The position numbers and the translations under genes are program-made. A stretch of DNA of 64,000 nucleotides, taken from the NCBI GenBank assembly GCA_032719365.1, contig CM064872.1, positions 59,448,891 to 59,512,890 of the forward strand, in the 5' to 3' direction. The notes under the pieces were generated by a model, which saw only the letters and a program-made list of their open reading frames with translations, made no database searches and had not been told where the DNA came from. The stretch comes from Prinsepia uniflora (Eukaryota; Streptophyta; Magnoliopsida; Rosales; Rosaceae). This document shows positions 30,213 through 43,262 of the stretch, one piece after another (the first letter of the stretch is position 1; each line of letters begins with the position of its first letter).

Positions 30213-33200
30213 ACCTTCCACCCTTAACAAATTTCTTCCTCGAAATTTAAACTATCCAAGTCCACATCCAATTCGTTGAAATTTGAACCTACCTCACATT
30301 TATTCTATGTATTCACGTGTACATACCAAATCACCAACTACAGTACCTCCCGGTGCCTAATGTCACACCCATAGCTACTTATACCCGAGGTGCAAGTATA
30401 AGTCCACAAATTGACCACAATTTCCCACTCACGAGGTGTGATCCCCGTACCGACACCACCTGACAATTCTGCCATTACGCTGACACTTCCCAAACTATCA
30501 CCACTTTGACAGTCGTTAGCCAATTCGACATTCCTCCCACACCGGGAGTTATCCAATCTCACAATTTTTCTGCATTTCCTGAATTTTACCATGTCAACAT
30601 GACACGTCCCATAACGTCGCACTTAGCTGGCACTCAAGGCTCCATGGTCACTACTCGAGTCATCAACACAATCCTGACTCACCCTTGAGTCGCACTAAGA
30701 TACCTCGTACTAGAACTCCCTCAATATAGCGTAAGATCAACAGCATGATCTTACCTCGCAAGACAAGCTCAAACATGTGACATTTATTGTTCTCGGTGAT
30801 CACATCAGTTAACTCCCTCAGCGATCCATGCTCACGCTAGTGAGAGTCATAGAGTAGTAACTTCACTTAAAGCAAGCCGTGGTTACACTGACCACCAACT
30901 CATTTCACCTGTGGATACACAGTCCACGTCTCATTCACCTGGGAACTTGCAGTAAAGATTTCTTACTTTAAATTTCAATATACATTAAAATCAGCTCGAT
31001 AGGATCCCCCTAACGATGAAATGAATCTCACTCAACCAGTGTGCAACTGGACCCCATCGAATACCTGCCCATCAGTGATCACATCCCCGCTCTAGGGTTC
31101 CACTAGCCATCCATGGCTCTGAGCACCTGCTCATACAATCACTGAACCCATCAAAATCACTCTGCCTCAGCGCATATTATCTAATGTCCAGCCCACACTC
31201 TCAACCAATCCAATGATATCGGAACTAAGCCGATTACCAACACGTTCATCAATATACCAGTAGTACATCCTATATACCGTCACCAGGCACCACTCAGGCC
31301 TGCCCAGTATTGGTCCTTACTCAACGTACTCAGTACATACATCCATCCACCAACCAGCCCACTACATACCTCGTAGCTAATCACACTTCAATTCTGGAGT
31401 CTATCTGTCCAATCTCGCATGAGACAAACTACACACTCCAGCTCAGTATCCATTATGAGTCTCCTGGTCACTCGACCACATCCAAAGAATGCCCAAACTC
31501 ACTGATGTCATCCAAGACGTACCAATTTGAACTTGTCAGGTACCTACTCATATGTTTACTATATCATATTCGATTGATTTCATAAGGAAACCAATCCCAG
31601 TAATACACATCACTTACAGAGATAGCCTCCGCCCGACAGTCACTGACACATCCAGTCTGAATGAGTGAATCTAGGATCTATACTCATCCACATATCAAAG
31701 ACAGATCAAATACATTCCTCACATATCCTAAACATACCACTTCTTCTATCCAAGACCCAAACGCACTCATATAATCAAGACAGAGCCTACATATTCCAAA
31801 TCACTCAATTACCGCCTCATACTAGATTAACTTCGAAAAGAAGTCGACCTAACATTCCCATATCCAAGACCATACCCACTCACATATCCAAAACAGAGGT
31901 TGGATAATAATTTCGTCCTATTCCAAGAATTCTTCAACTGTCTCACAACACGATTCCCCTCTGTTCCAAGCTTAGCATAATCAGCAAGGCGAAGTCTGCC
32001 AGCACAGCACGAAAACACAATCCACGCCATTCTGATCCACCACATAACTTGATCATCAATATCACAATCCAGATCCATCACAACATCACCCGATCATTAA
32101 CATCACGATCCTTGATCGTCACAACACCCTATATCCTCAACACCACGATCCTGATCCACCTAGGATCCACGCATGCACACTCCTAGCTAACTACTAGGTT
32201 TCAGGTCATAGGTTCTTACACCCTCTTTGATTCCTTCGACATTCACATCACTCCTCAACCATTTTCCACATATAACAGATAAGTTAAAGATGAGACACGT
32301 CTAGATTGTGGGTCCTCTTCAATTACCTCATATCGATCCTCGTCATCCCACCTAGGGAAAATCAAGGATGATCCAAGACAATGACACTAAAATTCATCCT
32401 ATGTGAATGCAACCAAAAATCCACTACAATCACGTCATCTGGTGCCACCAAGCACCATCTGCTAAAGAGAAGGAAATGGGAAGTCGCCCTTAGTGACTTC
32501 AGAATATCTATCACCAATGCAGAATCAATCACTCTTATCATCATCTCAATCACAACTTTTCTTGATTCCGAAGTTCCAACCACGATGGAACCAACTTAAC
32601 TATACCTCCAAGTCTTCAACTCACTCGAACATCAACCACGTGTCCGTACCAAGCTAACTTAGTACCCCAACTCGCTTATCTGTTTATACCGTTTCATCCA
32701 ATCACCACTTAGTCATCTCAATCACATCAGTTATCTCAATCACGGTTGAATTAGAGTCCCAACACATCTCAACCACTGCTAGATCCCATCCAGTCCTTCT
32801 CTATCATATTTGTCATCTCGACACAATTCCCAAGAATCAACACTGGTCGACGAATCCTCATTGTCAGATCAACACAAAACCCAAGCACATCACAACTGAG
32901 TCACATCTTCCGCTCATGGCTCAACCTCACTCATCGTCATCGCAATCACTGGCACACAGCGTACAAATCAGACCCAACTAAATCTCAACTCATACCGAGC
33001 TAGAATCCACAATCTATGTTCAGGTTGGAGGAACTCTACCTCCCTCAACTCACCAACTCTGGGTACAATCACCTTGATAATTCATTCAAGGAAATGAACG
33101 TTCCTTCGATTCTCAACAACCACAACTACATCCACCCTCGATGGAAGTGCCTGCCACAATCTTGTGTAGACCCAACCACCAAACATCGCTATCGAGAATC

Positions 33201-33919
33201 CGCATCCAAGCGTCAACACTACTAATCGGTCTACCCCGAGACCCTAAATATCATCTCATAATGGTACTCACGAATCAGATTCCATCATTTCACTTAGTTC
33301 CTGACCATTCAATCTTCATAGTCTCAACTAGACTCAACTAGAGTCATCCACTAGGTCATCCATGACCTCATCTGTACCTTGTCGCACAATCACCAAAGTT
33401 GACATGACATGACCAACCAATGGTCTCGACTCCAAAAAGTCGCCAAAGTCAAACCGCTTGCCGACTCACATTTCTGAACCATACATCATACACTAGGGTT
33501 ACCCCCTAAGGTCATCTACTAACTCCGTTGTACTTATATTCTCTAAACCATCAATCACAACTAGGGTTAGAGGAACCCGGTTGCTCTCAGAAGCACCACT
33601 ATCCTGACATGACCGTCTAGCAGTCCCACACGGTAATCTCGTCATGTCAGACCCTGTAATATTGTGATAGACGATCCTGACATAACCGTCCCACAGTCAA
33701 AACTCTAAAGCACTGCTACGTTCATCCCTCAGTAGGATCTTTCACTGCCCAACCACGACATAACTATGGCAAACTCAGGCACCAAATACCGAACCAAAAC
33801 TATCCACGATTCATTTCCACTAACTCTAGTACTATTACCTTAACAACCAGGTTGATAACGAACTGCAGCCCATAGAGACATCACATCCTTAACCTGCACG
33901 TACCACAAGAGCAAACCAT
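30213..33919 (-). mobile_element. Non-coding internal domain of copy B
   Basis: No gag or pol homology in any frame that I can recognise. Begins (3' side) with a PPT-like CCACCCTTAAC complement and the 'AATTTCGAGGAAGAAATTTG' motif on the - strand. Several blocks match copy A's interior in reverse complement, at roughly four-fifths identity by eye. Rich in CATCAC/TCACAA words. Confidence 0.75.
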
Positions 33920-33931
33920 GCTCTGATACCA
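33920..33931 (-). other. Primer-binding site, initiator-Met type (copy B)
   Basis: GCTCTGATACCA on +, TGGTATCAGAGC on -, three bases from the right LTR at 33,935. Confidence 0.9.
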
Positions 33932-34048
33932 AGCTGACACGACCCATCCCAAATCCCCTTGGGATTAACGCGGGATGTGTCATGCTCCCATCTGACACGA
34001 AGTGTCAGACAAGGGATAATTCAATCTCAGCCCGTTCAGGGCTTCCAG

Positions 34049-37000
34049 TGACAGGACCGCCCTCGAAAGGGGCATCGATAGCCGTGCCGGGTCCTGCTCC
34101 CGTCTGGCAAGACGACTGAAAATCCCAAGTTACCCTCAGTACTTGCCAAACTAGGGATAGCCACACGTATTTACTCATGCCTCCACCCCTCGTACTGCCT
34201 CGAACAACGCGCCACGACCTGGAGGGTCAATAAAAACCAAAAGGTGTGAGTGGACAAAATAAATCAGTTTAGCAAAACAGTTACAACAAACGTTTTTACC
34301 CTCCGCGTAAAAACCAATGCATGCATACAAAAATCATTTCGCAATCGGTTAAGATTTTTCCACATAAGAAAAACTGTGTATCAAATTTCAACATAAGGAA
34401 AAACTCGTATGAACCTCAAATCATTTTTTTTCCCTTTCTCAACCATCGGGTCTTAGCCCGCAATTATAAACACCGGGCCTCAGCCCAAAACCACGAATCA
34501 AAACCAAATGTACAACATGATCCAAAACCAACAACCATATACCGGGCCACTGCCCAACTCAACCGAAACATCAGAAATAATCAATAAATCGCAAGTCAAT
34601 CATTTTGCTGGATATCAAGTGCGCCCGAGTCTTTAAACTCAAAACCATGCGCATAAACAGGCCTTCCCGGGATATCAACGAGTCTTTAATCTCAGAACAT
34701 AATCAATAGGCCTCGGGGGTATCACAGTAACCGAGTCTTTAAACTCACGAGTCTTTAAACTCATTAAGGGCCCTCCCCCGTCATCAATTAACCGAGTCTT
34801 TAAACTCAAAACGTGCTCCAGCAATAGCACCCGGGTCTTAAAACCCAAAACAGTTTTCAACGGGTCTTTAAACCCCCAAACAGTTTTCAGCGGGTCTTTA
34901 AACCCCAAAACATTTATCAATCACGACAACGTGGGATCCATCCCAAAATCACATCCCGAATTCGAATTCGTAACAATGATTCCGTAAGCCGGCATCCGGA
35001 AGCATCATTCCGAACCCAAACCAAGAATCCGCTTTACTATTTCCGAAAACCTAAATCACGTAAATCAAAGTTACTTTTATGCCCCGAGCATTAAGCCCGA
35101 AATCACCTTTTTCAAATCCATTTTAATTCTTAGAAATCACTTCTTTCTCAAATTTCATGTTCAACACGTCAAAACCACAACCATAATCACCAAAATCACG
35201 ATCCAAGCAGAACATACTCAAAACCCATTTTTAAAATCCTCAAAATCACAAGTCTCATTTTAATTCCCCGATTCAAACATCAACAGTGATCAAATCACAA
35301 TAACTCGAAATCTCGTAAAACGTGCAAATCCGGAACGTTCTCGAAAAACGTGTCAAAATCGTAAGTCACACTCGCAAATCATAAACAACCTTCTTAAATC
35401 ATTTTACACCCATTTCATATAACTTCTTTCATTAAACCATCATTAAGCACACGAGTGACCATAGTCTCGAAATACGTGTAATTTCACATGTATAGTAAAA
35501 ATACGTATAAATACGGGAATCGAATACGTATAAATGCGGAAATCAAAATCAATCACAAATTATAATCATAATCATGAAATCATAGAAATAATTTATGCAT
35601 CCATTAAATTTTGAAAGCAACGTCCACTCACACACCAATTTTAAGGCTCGGTTTCGCCCGTACGCATGCCCGTAATTTCCGATATTTTCCAGAATTTCGA
35701 ATCCTGTCCGAAAACATACTTTAGTGTCACTAAGGGCTTAGATAACAACCTACTAATTTCCCATAATTTTCCGGGAATTAATCGTTAATTACAAACGTAA
35801 CATAAATCTTCGGACCCTCGGAATAACATCGAAACGGTGTCCGATAAATTCGATACCAACGTTAAAATGTTCGTTACAATGTGTAGGACAAAAGCCATTT
35901 TGAACTCACCTTGAAATTCGGGTCCACGCGCCGCCGTGAGTGGCTGCGCGTGAGCCCACGCGCCTGCTACAGTACCCCTGCACAGTCATCGTTCTCACCC
36001 GCCAAACCTGCAATACGGGTTGTTCAACCCGTGCGAGGACCCGATTAGCATCCCTTCAATTAGACATTATTTTGAACGATTTAACACACCATTAGCTTCG
36101 CAACCAATTGAATTAGGGATCAGTAATGCTCATTACCGTCGTCATAACCTCGAACTACCTCGACTCAACCTAAGTTTCCAAATCGAGTTCCTCGTCTGAG
36201 TTTGTCTAATAACCAAGGAAGTCTTCAATTAGCTTGTAGTCTAGCATAATAACCTCATGGTAAGGATGAATTGAAATCCAATTTCACAAACACTTACCTC
36301 AATTTGCACAAACACAAGGCTCGATTTCCCGGCCACCCGTGATGACCGTCCATGGCTCCAGGAGCTTCAAAGCTTGAAATCAACGATTTGGATCGACCCC
36401 ATGAAGTTCCAGAAGACTCGTTCGAGCCTCAATTTGGCTTGGGCTGGCCTACATTTTGAAGCTGGAATTAAATTCCCTCAAGAATAAGTTTCGGGTTTTT
36501 GGAACTCCCTCACCCGGTTTCCTCCTTTTCTTTCTTTTCTCTTTCTCATAACTGTGCTCTCGCCTCCAAGACCCCTTTCTCGTTCACAATTTCACTCAAA
36601 TTGGCCTTGGAAGGGACGATCATACCCAGCACAAAGTCCCTATTTTCCCAGTTCAATGGCACTCTTCCCGGCTTGTTTCCCGCACTCCTCTCGACCAGCA
36701 CATTCGTGCCCTGTCTACTGTCTTTGTTCCCGCACCAAAACAATAACAATACGCCCCAAACCATCCTCAGTTCATCGTGGTCTCAGGAATTTGATCAACG
36801 TGGGAAGCAGCCTCTGTTTTCTTCCCAATTTCAGAAACACCAGCCGCACTCCACCACTGCACGCCGTGTACAGCTCCACCCAGGCCTTAAACAATTCACC
36901 CGTGGCTTTAAATTCCACACCACACTCACACACACTGATCAAGGATGGTTAAACAATTCATCACGCACTGTACGCCAAGTCCCACTCTCTGTTTTTTCAA

Positions 37001-37533
37001 TTCAAAAAAAGATGCACTAAGCCCATACACGGCTGTTGCACAAAATAGCAGCCAAAATTACCATTATACCCTCAATTGACAATTTACCAAATTACCCCTC
37101 ACCATCCGTGACCCGTAACTTGGTCAATTGAACTCTGATCGACGCGTGCCGCCTGTCGTTGTACTCGGGGCATCGAGACCATCCTAATGGTCCTCGGCCC
37201 TCGGCTAACCCCGATCAAAAAGTCAACATTTTCCCTTATTTCGTCCAAATTACGATAATGCCCTTGGGCTTCCGAACGTCATAACTATCACCTCGAACGT
37301 CGGAATCGAACGTGCCACCTGTCTATGATCTCGTGACGTCCCAAACTACATCACGGTCACTGGTCAAAGTCCATTTGACCGCCCGAATAAAAAGTCAACG
37401 TTTTGCCCACGACTAGGGGCAAAACGGTCATTTTGCATCGTTCGTCCGATTCCACCCAACTAACCACCGATTAACCCTCATTAATCATGATTAGTTACTA
37501 ACCTAATCCCGAATTCTGGGACGGGTCGTTACA
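34049..37533 (-). mobile_element. Solo LTR (3,485 bp) inside copy B, target duplication TCCAG
   Basis: TGACAGGACCG...GGGTCGTTACA, flanked by TCCAG at 34,044-34,048 and 37,534-37,538. Removing it restores a continuous copy B LTR ('CAGGGCTTCCAG' then 'AGCGCGCCAGG' as in the left LTR). No interior, no second LTR: recombination between LTRs probably removed the rest. Contains the GAGT-CTTTAA-ACTC / GGGT-CTTTAA-ACCC mini-palindrome array (34,627-34,905). The 173-codon ORF at 36,499-37,020 is not coding. Confidence 0.92.
34627..34905. repeat. Array of eight 14-bp mini-palindromes
   Basis: Units start at 34,627, 34,680, 34,733, 34,749, 34,793 (stem GAGT/ACTC, one unit imperfect) and 34,833, 34,862, 34,892 (stem GGGT/ACCC), all around CTTTAA or a one-base variant. 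The first group all have A-T and the last group all have G-C at the same stem position, with both sides changed together. Confidence 0.9.
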
Positions 37534-39776
37534 TCCAGAGCGCGCCAGGATTGGAGAAGGAGTGTGAAGTCTCGGTCGCTGCTACAACCCGCATCCATAA
37601 TCAACCCGAGGGGCATTAAAATCATTTAAAAGCTGTGAGTGGACGAAAAATCAATAGTTTAATAAAACACATTTCATAAAAAGACATGTATGCCCTTCAC
37701 TAAAAAGCATGCATGCAATCGAAAACCAGTTATCTCAATCAAATCAAATATAATAAAAAATCGTTTATAAAACCGAAGTCATTTCCTTACTCAAATCATT
37801 AGGGCCTTAGCCCAAAACCATAGAATCAATCGTATGGGAACTCAGCCCAAAACTGTAAAATACAAAAATCCATAAATCCAAATCCAAGTGGGCCACCGCC
37901 CAAATCCATAAACACAGAAATGCCATTTGGTAAATCTAATAATTCATGCTTACCAAATACCCATCCTCGGCATCCTAGATGCCTAGCGTCCAAAATGCCT
38001 AGCGTCCAAAATGCCTAGCGTCCCAAACGCTTGACGTCCCAGACGTCATATCTCACGGTCTAAGGCTAAGCGTGCCACCCGGGGTCTCTCCGGGTCAATC
38101 TCTGACATCCCAGATGTCTGACGTCCTAGACGTCTAATCATAGCAATTCTGCTCCTGAGTCACTATACGGTCTGGTTGCTCCGTATAATGACCCCTTACA
38201 AGCAATGCACCGTGACTTTCCCAATGTCCCAGACATCTATAGGAGACCATCCATATATCCTAATATAAGGATGGTATATAGAAAACAGTTTGTAAAGTCA
38301 TTTCAAGACATCTCAAAGGGGCCATGCCTCGAATTTCCATAAAGTCATCGTACTTCCAGAAATGGGTCTCATGCCCGAAGTATACTTATCATAAACCATT
38401 TCCACAAATCCAATTTCAAAAACTCATATGTTCTCAACCCGAAATTCCATTTCACAAACCAACTGGACCTCAAACCCGATCATGTAAGTCAATTAGGCTT
38501 CAAGCCCGATCATGTAAACCAACTGGGCCCCCATCACGATGCCTTATTAAATCAAATGGACTCCAAGTCCGAGGGTTCGTAACTCAATTGGGTCTCAAGC
38601 CCGGTTCCATGTTTCCAAATCCGAAATCATACCATTAAACCATTATTAAAATCACAATCAAGTAGAAATACAATATAAAATCGTAAACCCCAAAATACGT
38701 GCAAATATGTAAATCACAAATACCACAATCATCATCATAGAAATCACATATGTAAAACATATAAAACAGTTATGCATGCATCACAGTTTAGAAAACAAGA
38801 TCCACTCGCAGACCATCCTAACTGCCAACTCGATACACGTGTCATAAGCCTCCATGGGTAAATCACCATCTCTGAAACTTCTGAACCTATCCAAATCACA
38901 CCCGAAGGTCACTAATCAACTATACAAGTCTATAGGATAAATCCTCAAAACTCTCGGAAAAGTCAACATGTCCCAGACACGTTTCTCGAGGTGAAAAATC
39001 TCGATTTGGCCAACTTAACTATCTCTGATCGACATGAAACCACCGCCATTGGATTCCTATTGTCGAAACATAAAAGATGGTGGTGGTCCCACCTCGAGTA
39101 TTGTTCCCACGCGCCCTCACGCGCTAGGTCAACGCCCTGGTCAACCTTGCTACAATAATGATGACGTCATCACTAACAGGTGTCAAACTGACTCGTGTCA
39201 CACTCTAGTTGACTGCTGGTTTGACATGATGATGTCAGCATGACATCATCATCCCTGACAATTGGTCGGATAGGCCCGAAAGCCTGCTACTGGGTCACCG
39301 TGACCCGCGACTTGACCCGACCAGTTCTCCCAACTCTAGCCACCATTTTCAACGTGGTTTGTCCCTGTATGCTCGTCTAAGCCTCCTCTAGGGTTCTATG
39401 AATTTAAAAACAACAAAAGATCACGAGATTCATACCTACAATTCAAAACTCGTAGCTCATAATTCCTCCTCCATGTTCCTTGCTTTTCCGACCACCTAGA
39501 TCCACGAAAGCGACACCAAATAACCCATTTTGTCCCTAGAATCATTTTTAAGCCAACAAACCAGCCCATAGTTTCGAAAATGAATATAAATGGGTGGTTC
39601 TCGGGTTTTCCGGCCTACCTCCACTGTGTGTCGCCACCGTGGGCCCTCCAGTCGACTCCTCTGGCTTCCTAGCCTCCATCTGTGTCTACCCTAGTAATGG
39701 TTTGAGGTGGGTTCATGTGGGTTAGATGGTTTGAACTTTGGTTATGGTTTTGTTCTTCACGAGTTCAAGAGAATAT

Positions 39777-40364
39777 GGTTTTGTGGCCTCGCAGTCTTCC
39801 TGATTTGCATCATTTCTGCCAAAGACAGATCATCAATGGAGTCATCCCCCAAATTATATATCTTCTTATTTTCCTCTTTGTGGTAGCAGGACTAATAGAG
39901 GTTGCAAGGGCAGGGGCTAGTGTAGTCTTTGCCACCGATGAGGGGGAGCCTACTTCCTTGCCCTTACGATTAGAATTATGCGGGGGACTCGGAGCACCTA
40001 TGACAAGACACGGGTTTAACAGAGAAATACAAGATCCACATAGAATATTGAAATTTGGATAAAACAAAATTACCAAGAGAGTCGAGGGAAGCAGATACCA
40101 CATCCATCTCCATGAGGCCCACAGGTCTTTCCTTGATCAACCTTTCACTTGAAATGCTGACAAGGGCTATTGGATCATCGACCCCTTCCACTATAAGGGC
40201 AACGTCATCAACTCTAACTATAACATTCAAAAATACATAAGGAAGTGTGAAGGGCATATGATTTTCGACATTTCAAAGAGGAAAGTAACTTACTAACGAG
40301 GGGAACAACATTCTACTCTTGGAAAATCTCGATAAAAGTCGCGACCTCGCTAAGAAAGCTCTCT
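39777..40364 (-). pseudogene. Antisense ORF remnant: linker part (block 2 of 4)
   Basis: On the - strand: short helical start near 40,360 (EVATFIEIFQE), then VFLNVIVRVDDVALIVEGVD and SSERLIKERPVGLMEMDVVS (40,230-40,080), then a basic Ser/Lys-rich linker (NSNRKGKEVGSPSSVAKTTL) at 39,960-39,890. This is the kind of low-complexity region that follows the PMD in retroelement-borne PMD proteins. It abuts the GTGGA duplication of the solo LTR at 40,370-43,262, whose other side continues into the PMD block, so blocks 1 and 2 were contiguous before that insertion. At least two frame breaks. Confidence 0.55.
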
Positions 40365-40369
40365 GTGGA
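40365..40369. other. Target site duplication, left (GTGGA)
   Basis: GTGGA, repeated at 43,263-43,267 after the end of the solo LTR. Confidence 0.9.
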
Positions 40370-43262
40370 TGTCAGGACCCACCTCGGTTCCACCCCGAAA
40401 ATCGAAGTAAATCTTGCTCCCGTCTGACACCCCGACACAAAGACCAAAGGAACCTCACGATAAACCACCAAATTACATGCCAGACGCAGGAGAAAATTAA
40501 AACATCCCGAAGTCAAAATTTTACAGAGCATAGTACCAAATACAAAGGAAAGAAAAGTCTACACACAGAGTACACACACATGGAAAAAAAATGTAAACCA
40601 CTCCGGAGTCACTCTCGAATACTCTATGCCTCCTACGCTGCCTCGACGTCTAACCCCCGCGCTAGCTCCACCACTTGGAGGGCAATTTAAAACAGAAGGT
40701 GTGAGTGGACCATAAATGAAATAAGAGTTTCCAAAAACCATTTCATAAGAAAACCAGGGTTTTACCCCTCCGTTTTAAAAATACACGCATAACCCATTTA
40801 CTGAAACCAGTTATAAATCACATAAAGATCGTCATAAAAACAGAATTGAAAGCAATTACAGAAATCACGTCATAAACATCATAAAACCATATTGTAAAAC
40901 ATAAGTCTTAAGCAATCATTATCCGATCAAACCTGCTGGACCTATCTGAGTCTTTAAACTCCCGAGTCTTTAAACTCAATCCAGGCCTGAATAATATCCA
41001 AGTCTTTAAACTCTGAGTCTTTAAACTCAACAGGCCTACGAGGGAAATATCAATATATTCGATTCTTTAAACTCCGAGTCTATAAACTCAATCCGGGTCT
41101 TTAAACCCAATCCGGGCCCGTCCCCCGTCAATCACAATATCCGGGTCTTTAAACCCAATAACCAGATCCAGCAAATCCAATCAAAACCATTTCTAAATCC
41201 ATATCCAAACCCGAATCTGAAACCACTGGTCTGATGCCCTTCCGGCATCCAGAACCGTCATTCGGAACCCAAATCCAGAATTCCACTTTTTCAACTTTAA
41301 AATCAAATCTCGCTTCTCGAAATCCGATTCTAAAACCGAAAACCTTGATCATCAAAATTACGTCTCAAAATCCATTGAAAATCACTTATCATTTGAAATC
41401 CCAAAATCATGGCATCATAATCAGAATCCAAACTTCCTCGTAAAACGTGCTGAAAATCGTTACTTTCTCGAAAAACGTGCAATTATGTAAAACCAACATC
41501 ACATATTCAACAATCATGAAATCACATGTAAAACCATAAAACAATTATAGAAAAACAGTTATGCATGCTCGAGTTTAGAGAAGGGGTCCACTCACAAATA
41601 CCGGGCACGTCACTCGCGTCCCGTACGTTCCTCAGTTTCCTCGGGGAGTCCCGATCCTGTCAACAGTCATCAAAGTACGTCACTAACACGTTAACGAAGG
41701 TTCTCCTAATTTACCCCAAAAATCCCCGGGTCCTAAACGTAACGAACCGGAACCCTAAACCTTCAACCTCGCGGAACTAACCTCAAACGACTTCCGAATA
41801 ACCCGAAACTTAGTTCACTAGACTCGTTACAACCTCTAGACCAAAAACTTAGTTGACACTTTCCCCAGAAACCACCGCACGCGCCGCCCAAAGTGGTTGC
41901 GCGTGGGCCTCACACGCCTGCACACAGTACACTGTTCATCGTCGCCTTCAATGGGTGAACCGGTCTGAACCGGCATACCCAGTTCTCTGCCAATCCTTCA
42001 CTGTTTTCCTCCCTCTCTTCACCAATCTCTTCGTCTAGTGCTAAGCAACCTATTCCCCTCACTCTAACACGGCGACTAAGCCTCTAACCCGTCGTCCCTA
42101 ACTCGAAACCAAACCCGTTCGAACCCCTGTTTCACAATCCAGCCACCCAAGTCCTCCCCCATCACGGCTGCGATACTAGTAGGTTCCTAGGACCTCACTG
42201 AGTCTCACACCACTCACCAAACTCCTAGACTCAGCCCCTAAGTCCACGACTATCGATTTGAAATTCATGGAAAAACATGGCATATTCATGGGGAAAGGGG
42301 ATTACTTGCAGCCGTCCACCACCGTGCTCGCCGCCACGTTACCTGGAGTCCACAGAGCCGTCCTGACCTCCCTTCGAGTCCAATTGGATCAACACACGGC
42401 AACACCACCTCCAACTCCCTCTCTGTTCTCTAGTTCTTCCGTGAACTCACCCTCTTCTCACACCAGGTTCCCTCACACGAGCTATCCTCACAACTCAATC
42501 CTCACACTCTCAGCCTCCCTTAATCACTCACACACTCAACAATTCGCACAAACACACACGGACACCTCTCTATTTTCTCTCAATCTCACCCTCTGTTTTC
42601 TGTTTCCCCTCTTCGAACAAACACACACACACGGCTCATTTAAACACACACACCGTGCAAGCTTGTAGAAGCCACTACACACTTGCCACATGTCACAATC
42701 CCCTCAGCCCTCCCACAAATATCCCATTCTCACCTGTACGCTTGTCCCAATCCGGTTGCACAATTTCCAATGTGCAAAAGATCAAAATGCCCCTCTTTTG
42801 AGTCAAAATTACAATTATGCCATTGAAGTTCTAGACCCGTATCTTACGCATCCTAGGTCCGATGAACACATGCCTCCTGTCGTTGAACTCAGGACGGCGA
42901 GATCTACCTAACGGTCGTAGGCCAACGTATCAAAACCCGATCGTACAAAAAGTCAACTTTTCCCCCTATTTTACCCAAATTACAGTAATCCCCTCAACCT
43001 TCCGAACATCATAACTTCCTCCTCGGATGTCGGAATCGGACGTGCCACCTGTCTACGGACTCGTGACGTCTCGAACTATGTCACGGTCATCGGTCAATAC
43101 CCAATTTTCCACCTGAACTAAAATTCAACTCTTTACCCAACCTAGGGGCAAAATCGTCATTCTACGCTAACGGACCTATCGTAACCAACTAACCACCGAT
43201 TAAGCTCACTAATCTGTCACTAATCACCGTTTTAACCCTAATTTTCGGGACGGGTCCTTACA
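40370..43262 (-). mobile_element. Solo LTR (2,893 bp), target duplication GTGGA
   Basis: TGTCAGGACCC...GGGTCCTTACA with perfect GTGGA flanks. Same layout as the other family LTRs: 'GTGAGTGGAC' near the left, a GAGT/ACTC and GGGT/ACCC mini-palindrome array at 40,948-41,156, 'GTCCACTCAC' (41,585), a GCGCGTGGG block (41,880-41,905), pyrimidine-rich block (42,400-42,650), and 'AAAAGTCAACTTTTCC' near the right end. No interior domain. Splits the antisense PMD ORF. Confidence 0.92.
40948..41156. repeat. Second array of covarying 14-bp mini-palindromes
   Basis: GAGTCTTTAAACTC at 40,948, 40,964 and 41,015, GAGTCTATAAACTC at 41,076, GGGTCTTTAAACCC at 41,095 and 41,143, plus two one-sided variants. 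Same order as at 34,627-34,905 (A-T stems first, G-C stems last). Confidence 0.88.

Larger units (their letters stand above)
27281..39776 (-). mobile_element. LARD-like non-autonomous LTR retrotransposon, copy B (with nested solo LTR)
   Basis: In - orientation: left (3') LTR 27,281-30,212 (2,932 bp, TGACACGACCC...GGGTCGTTACA); internal domain 30,213-33,934 (3,722 bp) without protein coding; primer site at 33,920-33,931; and right (5') LTR 33,935-39,776, split by a solo LTR at 34,049-37,533 and truncated at 39,776 where about 580 bp of LTR are missing. GGTAT (27,276-27,280) is the candidate target duplication; its partner is lost. The two LTRs are clearly more diverged from each other than those of the compact element. 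The interior is homologous to that of copy A. Confidence 0.85.

Noticed and set aside
34627..34905. CRISPR-like array
   Set aside because: Repeats are 14 bp with irregular spacing inside a plant LTR; no cas genes, eukaryotic context.
36499..37020. 173-codon ORF in a solo LTR
   Set aside because: Pyrimidine-rich LTR segment read in one frame; the equivalent segments in other LTRs are not open.
42258..42668. 136-codon ORF
   Set aside because: Same reason: CT/CA-rich LTR leader-like block with a Ser/Thr/His-rich translation.
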